Shown: positions 56,526 to 64,000 of the stretch, piece after piece
Position numbering within the stretch: position 1 is the first letter of the stretch
How the letters are laid out: every line of letters starts with the position of its first letter
Assembly (NCBI RefSeq): GCF_007655135.1
Contig: NC_045130.1
Span: 23,255,363-23,319,362, forward strand
Origin: Punica granatum
Lineage: Eukaryota > Streptophyta > Magnoliopsida > Myrtales > Lythraceae
Direction of reading: 5' to 3'
Length of the DNA: 64,000 nucleotides
Notes under the pieces: model-generated
The model's database searches: none
What the model was told of the DNA's origin: nothing
The model's input: only the letters and a program-made list of their open reading frames with translations
Program-made: the position numbers and the translations under genes

Positions 56526-57111
56526 CTAAATGGAGAAGATGTTGGTTTAATGTTTATAAATAAACTGATGCAATGTCCTAGTTTGTTTTGAAAATATGCA
56601 TGCAGGTGCAGAAAATAAATTATAGCACGAGTTCTTTACATTATACAACACTCATTTAGTGAAAACAACAAAAGGCTCGCCTAAAAGAAAAACTACGAGC
56701 CGACTCAAAGACTCAACTTTTGGGTCGGTTGGCAGCGTGAAGGTTATTTTTGGTCCAGCATGACAGTCCCTGTTTATGCATGGTTTCAATGTTCAACTGG
56801 GAAAACCACTAACTAGGGATGGGGGCTCCCGATTCAAGGGTGTCAATTCCTTGAAATCGAGCGAGGATCTTTAGGGGCCGGTTCGGTGGCGGAGCCGACT
56901 CGATCCGTTCCCTTACTCGGAACCTCTGACTAACCTAGCTTCCTAAATCGGCGCCCGTGGGATTTCAGGCGAGGTACCTAAATCCACTAGAATGATGCAA
57001 TGCAAGTGCAGAAAAGTAAAGGCGCATAAAGTAGATAAGCGAAAAATTGCGGGAAGCGGTAAATGGACATGCAAGCAGGCAAACGAATCGAGCCTGAACC
57101 CACTAAGTATA
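56526..57111 (-). promoter_or_regulatory. 5' leader of element G
   Basis: Holds the conserved leader block (about 56815-56965) with the TCAAGG...CCTTGA stem. Ends at the donor-like site before ORF1. Confidence 0.55.
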
Positions 57112-57129
57112 TCCCCAGCGGAGTCGCCA
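57112..57129 (-). promoter_or_regulatory. primer-binding site of element G, variant tRNA-Arg
   Basis: The minus strand reads TGGCGACTCCGCTGGGGA, one base different from A, B and E (C-G instead of T-A at position 11 of the site). Plant tRNA-Arg genes exist with both ...CAGTGGAGTCG and ...CAGCGGAGTCG ends, so it may use another isodecoder. Confidence 0.85.
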
Positions 57130-59889
57130 AGCTGTACGGACCCGAATGTGGTCTCTCGTCGGGGCCCGCATTGCGCGCTTTTGGAACGCGCGGCTTGGGA
57201 GTGTCCACCTTCCCGTGGGGACGCGTGACGGACACGCGTGAGAGAAGGAGTCGCCACTTATCATTTTACGACCCGAAGGTCGAGGGCGGATAAGTTACCC
57301 GAATCTAGGGGTATGGAACACCTAGTTGTTGTTAAGGCATTAATCTGTGCGGAACCGAAAAATCCGTGTTCGGGGGTTCATGTTACGTGCGGGCCTATAT
57401 CCCGCACGCCCTTTCGGTACTCTGGTTTGCCAGGCTTGCATGTTTTATGATTTACCGCATGAATTAAGCTGCACTCGGCTCGCACGTTTTGACACCGGAG
57501 ATTCGGTGAACCAAACGATGTCGGTTGAGAAGCCGAGAGAGAAGTAAACCTGTATGTCGGGGAGTTGGTTCACAATCTTGCGTTACAGTTCATCGAACCA
57601 TGGAGGTTGAATCCCTGCGTGAACCAGAACCGCGAGTTCTTGGATTTACTTGTATCTGAGCAAGCATTAGACTGATTCGATTAATTCGACTCTCGGACCG
57701 TTCGCTCACCGACTGGAATTCTTACAGAATAAATGTACAAAATAAAATCCTTACAATGCTCTCGAAAACAATAAATACAAATTACAAACAAAGGTCGAAT
57801 TCCAGTCGTTTCACGTTCGGTTATTATTCCACTCTAACTCACCGTGAGTTTAGGGAAAAGACCGAAGAACTGAAATTCAATGGACGCTCTCACTGAATAG
57901 GGCGTTGGACCCTGTGAGTGTTGATTAGGGTGTTGGACCCTGTGATCGATGATTAGGGTGTTGAACCCTAATATTATTCGGCCTAGGGATCAGGCTCGAC
58001 CCGCATGGCAAACAGGTGCGGAAAGATAACACGCAACATGTTAATAACAGACAAAGTGTTTGTTATTGTCGTGTTTACGTGAATTAACAGATTATTAACC
58101 CAGGGGTGTTTTTGCAAGCAAATGCCATATGCTAAACAATCAAACATGTACCAATGTTTTAGCATTCGGCTTTGTTTTGAGAACTTGACAAAGAGAGTCA
58201 AATCTCAGGTGTGTGGATTGCTTTTACAGTTGTTCTGTATTGTGACACTGAATTTCCACTGAATTAGCCAAACTCGTGTTTTGACTCTAGATTTGGAATC
58301 TAGAATTCCTCCTAACCATTATCTAGTATTTGATTAAGTCGAGTGAAAGGTTAGTCAGCATTTTGCATGTTTTCTGACAGAGATAATCGTTCTAGTTACC
58401 CGAGTCTATGTTAGGATGACAGAAACTCATCAGTTAGATAGGACAAGGCTATGCAGATGAACCTACACCTGAACAGGTAGCCCGTTCTTATCCCGTACTG
58501 TAGTGTTTCTGTCATGCTAACCCTAAGAGTATCGCTGAATTGTGAAAAGACGATTTTTGCCCTTTATTTGAAAATTGTTTTCAGAAAAGGGAAAACATCG
58601 CAATGCGGGCTACCTCGGCCTGTAGCTGGTGTCAACCAAATCTCTGGATCGTCCAGGGTTGTGCAAGAACCCCGGAAAAGCCAAAGAACCGGTCGATCTG
58701 CCCGGAAGTGATCTAGAAAGATCTTCTATATTCTGACCTGAGCTACCTGGAATCAGGTAAAAACTCAAGTTGAGACACAGAAGCCCTTTTCAGACATCCA
58801 TGCTACATCGGACCGCGCGTTTCGGGTTTTGAAATTGATAAGTTTGAAAAGGGCACCAACGTCATTTGACAACTCGTCGACGCGAGTTATCAATTAATGA
58901 CCAATTCGTGTAAACTTTATCAGATTGAATGAATTAACCGTGTGAAAGTCCCGATTAACCCATTCGTAGAATTAGGTTATTGCCGAATGCATTAATTAAG
59001 AAAACGATTCGTGATTCGACGACCAAAATGAATCCATAATGATCGAGGATAATTCGGTTGAATAACCGACAATATCCTTATAACCGAATGGATCCGAATG
59101 AGTCCTCGATACATGAATCCATGCACGTTTATTTTAAAAGAGTCTTTAAACGATACTTTAACATAGGAATCGTGAAGACGTTGAAATTAAAAATTCACAC
59201 AATCCGATAAACGAATTAAACTCGAGAGAAGGAAATCATTCTTGACCCAAGGAAGGCCAAGAAGCCCTCGGCTTCATCTTATAAAAGGTGGCCGAAAGTT
59301 CTCATGGCTCCATTCGAGTCACAAATGATTTCCTAGTCGCGGTTTAATTATTTTTCGCATGCTCAAACATCAACCATGATAAATAACACTTCTTTTTAAC
59401 AAAAAGCCGGTGTTATCATGATCTGTTTAATTCATTTAAACATACAAACATTCACAAATATGTTAGTTAGGGAATAGATAAAATAACACCGGCTTCATGC
59501 GTGCAAGAACAACAAAACAAGCTCGGAAACTAACTTGGATCGTCTAAGGAGACCGATCTTAACCCGGAAAGAGCAATTTAAGTCTCAACCCTCTCATTTA
59601 GAGACTTGGCCGAGAGTTAGTTTGCCATAGCCGGGTCGGGATAGTCTTCTTTACGACGATCCAAACCTTTTTCCGACATGCTAGCAAGTCATAAGGTAGT
59701 GCACATGCATAATATAACATAAAATTGCATAAAAATTGAATCTTGCAAGTTAAACATGAATGAAACACCATAATACTCCATAGCCATGCAAAAATATGAA
59801 AAGCCCTAACTCCTCTAGGTCGAGAATGTTTTACCTAGCCTCGAGATACGAGGAAAGAGTCGGGTGACTCGGTGGAACTCTTGAAAGAG

Positions 59890-60450
59890 TATTCGGGTGC
59901 AAGGGTGGGCGTGCACGAGCACGGTCAAGCACGGTGACGGGCGTCGGGCACGATGACGGGTGACGGCAGGCACGGTGACAGGCGCTGGTGATGCTGGTGA
60001 CTGGCGCTGGTAGCGCTGGTGACGCCGGTGACGGGCGCTGGTGGCGCCGGTGACGGGCGCTGGTGGCGCCGGTGACGGGCGCTGGTGGCGCCGGTGACGA
60101 GCGCTGGTGACGGGCACGGGCGTGCTCGATGACGGACGCTGGTGTGCTCGGTGACGGGCGCTGGTGGCGCTGGTGACGAGCGCTGGTGACGGGCACGGGC
60201 GTGCTCGATGACGGACGCTGGTGTGCTCGGTGACGGGCGCTGGTGGCGCTGGTGACGAGCGCTGGTGACGGGCACGGGCGTGCTCGATGACGGACTCTGG
60301 GGTGCTCAGTGATGGGCGTTGGTGGCGCTGGTGACGGGCGCTGGTGGCGCTGGTGACGAGCGCTGGTGACGGGCACGGGCGTGCTCGATGACGGACGCTG
60401 GGGTGCTCGATGACGGGAGCTGGTGGCGCTGGTGACGCTGGTGACGGGTT
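59890..60450. repeat. GC-rich minisatellite in the G LTR (79-bp units)
   Basis: Built from GGTGACGGGCGCTGGTGGCGC-like blocks of about 22-24 bp. A 79-bp higher unit starting GACGAGCGCTGGTGACGGGC recurs at 60096, 60175 and 60254, then at 60355 with an extra block. Minus-strand ORFs up to 214 aa (rich in R, H, S, P) are artefacts of the repeat. Confidence 0.9.
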
Positions 60451-60780
60451 ACTGTTCACCCGAGAGTTCCAACTTCACCCGAAATGACTAAAACGACCCA
60501 AAACGATGAGAAATGACTTCAAACTGAAAAACTGGGTTCAGAATTGGAATCCTTGGGTTCAAAACATGTGGTCCATGAAGTTTGAGGAATTTTGGATATA
60601 AGTCGGAATAGTGCCCGCTATGGATTTCGACCTAAACTCTAAGGATTTTTGGCTTGGTTTTCGGTTTTCATGGAGTGATTTGCTTGTTGCTGGTTCCTAA
60701 GAAGTTGAGAGCATTTTCTAGAGGGAGAACCTAGCAAGATCATGTGTGCCTCATGAATGATTAACTTAATGACAAGTATG

Positions 60781-60791
60781 CAATATATATG
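60781..60791 (-). promoter_or_regulatory. weak TATA-like motif in the G LTR
   Basis: Minus strand ACATATATATTG, located upstream of the GC-rich minisatellite as the TATA box is upstream of the GC-rich block in B. Only position and composition support it. Confidence 0.3.
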
Positions 60792-62344
60792 TGAAGCTAA
60801 TGAGCAATTAAGCAAAACAAAGCACCATTAAGAGCCTCATTAGCAAAAGTCGGCTGCCCTAATGGAGATGAGGATGAATGTCATCCATGCATCTTGATGA
60901 GGAAGAGCCAAGAAGCATTAATGGAGATGGAGTTAATGGCTTGAGTGTTGACTAGAAAGACTAAAGATATTTTGGGCTAGGTGAGGGCAAGAGAGGAAGA
61001 GGAAAAGGCCGAAATTTTGGGGCAAAGGGCGGTTGCCCTTGGGCAGCCCGTGGGTCCCACAGCTCGTGAGGAGAAACCGGGAGAAGACTCGGGTCTTGAT
61101 TGGTTGCGCATTCGAAGTTCGTGGTTCGAATTGAACATCGAATTGTCAATATACGCGAGAAAACGGAGTTAATGAGCCCGAGATTGACATTTTTCATGGA
61201 GAAATGTCCCGGATGTGTGTGAGGCTCGGAAGCCGGTTTTGCTCATTGCAAGTGACCAGGGCTAAGTTGTCCGCTTCTGTCAGCATATCTCGTATCTGCA
61301 TCTCACGTTGGTCATTTTGACATAAATTGTCAGACAACGTGAACAATCATCCCTTAAGCCGATAATGCTAACGTGGGGCCGGAGACGTCCTAGGAGGCCG
61401 AAACTGAATTTCTCAGGATGACTTCTGAGTTGCTTGGGCACTCCGGAGATTACTGTAATCTCTGTTTGTCAAGATCAGACCTCCAAGGACTTGAAAAGTG
61501 TATCTGAGACCTCTAAAGCATTGCTCGGGAGGTCTAGATGAGTCGTGTGGTTTATTCCGACGATTCACCGTTGAGCCTTGAGAAGGCTAACATGATGTAG
61601 GGTAGACACTCGACATCAAGTTTCCGTGAAAAGAACCTCCGGATATGCATTTCCACTGAAAATGGCCATTTCCGCTCCTCGGAGGTTACTTGGGAAACTG
61701 ATAAGCGTTTTGCTGTTTGTTTTGCCCAATTGCGAATGTCCGCTAGAGTTTTTAGGGCAATGCGGTATGAACTTCGTTTGCCGTAATTCCATCAGACCAG
61801 TCTCCGGCTATGCTCTTCTGAAGAAGGGTATGTTTGTTTTGCCGCTCGGAAGTCATTTGAAGTGTCTGTGTGACTTCCAAGAGACAATCTGAAGCATTGT
61901 TCATGCTCTGTGTGCTGGTGGGGCATGGCCGCGTCTGATATTTGGAATTAACTTTTCTCCAGGAAACCGACATTTTTGGACTTCCACTAAAAGTTGTCTG
62001 TATACAGAAAGTTGTTCTGTATAGAGCAGATGATTTGCAAAATGCCTATGGGGACACTTTTCATCTATTTGGCATTGAAGTGGATTTTTGGAGTCCAATA
62101 TTGGCTATTTTCCTACGACCGAGCGAACTATCGGAAAATAGTATCGTCCGTGTGATATATTGAAAATGCCGGTTTTGGACATTGTTGAGCTCTCTGGTTG
62201 CTCTGTTGCCTTTTGGTGACCCCTGGAGTCCTTCTGTCACATCCATGGGTCATTTGCTCAATTTTTCCGAATTGAGGATAAATAGTGATTTCTTGCTCTG
62301 TCGAGCCGTTTTTCTGTATTCTGCTCAAGTTGTGGCTTGGATCA

Positions 62345-64000
62345 TTGCTGATATCGTTGTTTGGAATGGTGGGAAGTGGCTCGGATCCGGACGGGAGAGG
62401 TCCCCTTGGCCACGGTTGAGCCACAGGACTCACGGCCTAGTCTCTAGGGAGAGACTTGTGAGCTCCCTTGGCTTGCCCGGGGTTAGGGTGGTCTCTCTTC
62501 TCCAGGAGAGAGTTGATTCCCACGACTTTTTTACCGATTAATCACATATAGCATGATGGCATGACTGGAAAAGACCCGAATTGGGGCCGGAGAAACCCTC
62601 CCGACCCGTGTGAGCCATGGAAGCTCACGGCCTCCCTTGGATGAATAGGGCCGAGAGCTTCCTTGGACCACACGAGTCCGGGAAGTTTTCTTCCACCTCG
62701 AGACGGGCCGATTCCCGTGTTTTTATCCATTTCATTATTAGTTGAATCGATGCCGTATCGTTGTTTCCGTTTAAACTCGTCGTTCGTGTGTGTCTTGTGC
62801 GATTTCATGCGATTATGACCATGGCTAAAACGTGATTAAACGGAGGGAATGATACGGGATCTAGGAAGGGGAGCTTTAGAAGGGTTCGGCCATGCCAAGG
62901 AACCCACGACCATCCCCTTTGCAATAGGGGCCGTGAGGCTCCTTGGTATGTCCGAAGCCTTTGGGCTCTCCTTTCCTCGAGGCCGCATGATTCCCGCGCA
63001 TTGCTCCAAATCCCATCGTGAAATTAGCTAAGATTGTTTGTTGATTTCGTGAATACGACGTTTTTGAATGTCTCGTGTGTTTATTTGTGTGAATCGGTGT
63101 TGCGTTGACGTCAATCTAATAAAACACATGTTATCCTCGTGCGCATGTTGTTTGTTGCATGCAAGGGGTGATTAGGAACGCCGTGAAAGACCCACCGAAA
63201 CTCGAATCGGGTCAAGGAGTATCTGGCCATTCACCCTTAAAGGGGTGGCCGAGTTATCCGTGACCTCCTCGGAGTCTCGGTTGGTCTCTCCTTCATTTCG
63301 AAATCGATCCTTGGAATTGTTCGTAATTATACTTCCTTTTAATCGTTGTCTACGCGTTCATTAGTTATTAGACATGTTATATCTGGATGTCAACCGTCAA
63401 GATCGTAATCGTAACATGGTGTAATAAGTATCGAAGAATCTCACAAACGGGTAAAGGGAACGTACCACTCGGCTAATTAAATCACTTGGGTTAAACAATT
63501 GGGCAAATTGACGGATTAATTCACAAACGCATCGATGATTTACGGAACGGCGAGAATGCCCTTTTTTATTAAAAGCTCACAATTTCAAAATACCGAGACA
63601 CGTAACACGAATAGAATTGATGTCTAATGAGTACTCACATGCTATGACTCGAGTCCGGGCCCGATTTGAGGCGGCTCGAGTCAAGGTGCGCGAGTCCTTC
63701 TTAGACTCCCTCGTGTGAAGCGATCTCCAATTTATATCCGAACATTGCAATTTTATCGTCCAAGGGCACAATCGTCATTCTGCGATAAACCGATACCCTA
63801 GGCGTTAGGAAGTTGGAAACACCTCGATCTATGAACGAAAAGGGCGACCCGTTCGGGTGCGAGTCTCATTTGCACGGCCCATTCCGTTCACTTTCGGTGT
63901 TTCTATCTTCCTATCGTAGATTCGGTGGTGGACATTTTATTTCAGTTACAAAACACGAAGAACCGGGTTAATCATGTACTCTACCTAAACAAACATTAGA
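62345..64000 (+). mobile_element. LTR fragment H (runs off the window)
   Basis: Plus-strand LTR sequence. About 62560-62760 follows E at 46840-47040 (GAAAAGAYCCRAATYGRGGCC, CCCGACCCGTGTGAGCCA); from about 62845 it follows A at 15955-17110 (GGGTTCGGCCATGCCAAGGAACCCAC, then the AAACGCATCGATGATT segment). It mixes A- and E-specific segments and so is not simply the missing 3' LTR of either. The left end is cut by G at 62344; the first 200 bases have no clear match. Confidence 0.75.

Larger units (their letters stand above)
52437..62344 (-). mobile_element. element G: TAT/Ogre-like retrotransposon, pol deleted
   Basis: Minus-strand element with 5' LTR (57133-62344), PBS (57112-57129), leader, ORF1 with one nonsense codon, spacer, truncated gag and an LTR remnant. 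Protein layout equals element A up to the middle of gag. Everything from the middle of gag to the 3' LTR start is missing. Confidence 0.7.
57133..62344 (-). mobile_element. 5' LTR of element G (about 5.2 kb)
   Basis: On the plus strand it starts TGTACGGACCCGAATG next to the PBS. It follows the other LTRs in the inner part (GCGGGCCTATATCCCGCACGCC, ACAGTTCATCGAACC, GTTTTGACTCTAGATT), then has its own minisatellite and U3. The right edge is placed at ...TTGGATCA (62344) because both copies of the U3 stop there. It lacks the TGTCAGCACCC start of the other LTRs, so the exact boundary is uncertain. Confidence 0.65.

Noticed and set aside
59815..60459. 214-aa and 181-aa R/H/S/P-rich ORFs
   Set aside because: Three overlapping frames are all open across a GC-rich minisatellite inside an LTR; no conserved domain.
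62345..64000. LTR H considered as the missing 3' LTR of element E or A
   Set aside because: It mixes segments specific to each and does not follow either LTR throughout; LTRs of one insertion should be near-identical.

Overview
The window is plant nuclear DNA, most likely from a eudicot; Myrtales such as pomegranate or eucalypt is a guess from remembered relatives of the first ORF. It looks like a repeat-dense heterochromatic block. I see no host gene, rRNA, tRNA or CRISPR array. Almost every base can be assigned to a pile of nested and broken LTR retrotransposons of one extended family: Ty3/gypsy, non-chromodomain TAT/Ogre-like. Family marks are very long LTRs (3.5-5.3 kb) starting TGTCAGCACCC, a primer-binding site for tRNA-Arg (TGGCGACTCCACTGGGGA), an extra ORF upstream of gag, a predicted intron between protease and reverse transcriptase, two RNase H domains, an integrase tail without a chromodomain, and a long variable 3' region filled with tandem repeats.

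Layout. 1-1318: LTR end of a different element (I, minus). 1319-4933: plus-strand LTR fragment (D). 4944-9562: minus-strand 3' LTR of element C, fused head to head with D into a large inverted repeat. 9563-13502: 3' part of C, mostly a 3-kb minisatellite. 13503-28716: element A (plus), the only copy with gag-pro-pol: 5' LTR, PBS, intact ORF1 (499 aa), gag-pro, intron, RT, two RNase H domains, integrase and the start of the 3' UTR. 28717-43489: element B (minus), with two LTRs and a broken ORF1 but no gag or pol, and three tandem-repeat regions; it sits inside A's 3' UTR. 43490-43965: small LTR piece (J). 43966-52436: element E (plus), a 5.3-kb LTR followed by a relative of B with an ORF1 remnant. 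52437-62344: element G (minus), with LTR remnant, truncated gag, ORF1 with one nonsense codon, PBS and a 5.2-kb 5' LTR. 62345-64000: another plus-strand LTR (H), running off the window.

How it fits together. A and G have the coding layout of the autonomous type (ORF1 plus gag), although both carry nonsense codons. B and E are related deletion forms that share a tandem array and probably depended on proteins from A/G-like copies. The most interesting reading is at ORF1. In A, E and G a splice-donor-like GTAAG lies immediately before the ORF1 start, and an acceptor-like AG lies just before gag. ORF1 would then sit inside a removable intron, with unspliced RNA giving ORF1 and spliced RNA giving gag-pro-pol. 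A second predicted intron (24577-24790) joins pro and pol exactly in frame. The long open frames over the tandem arrays are artefacts of repeat units without stop codons.
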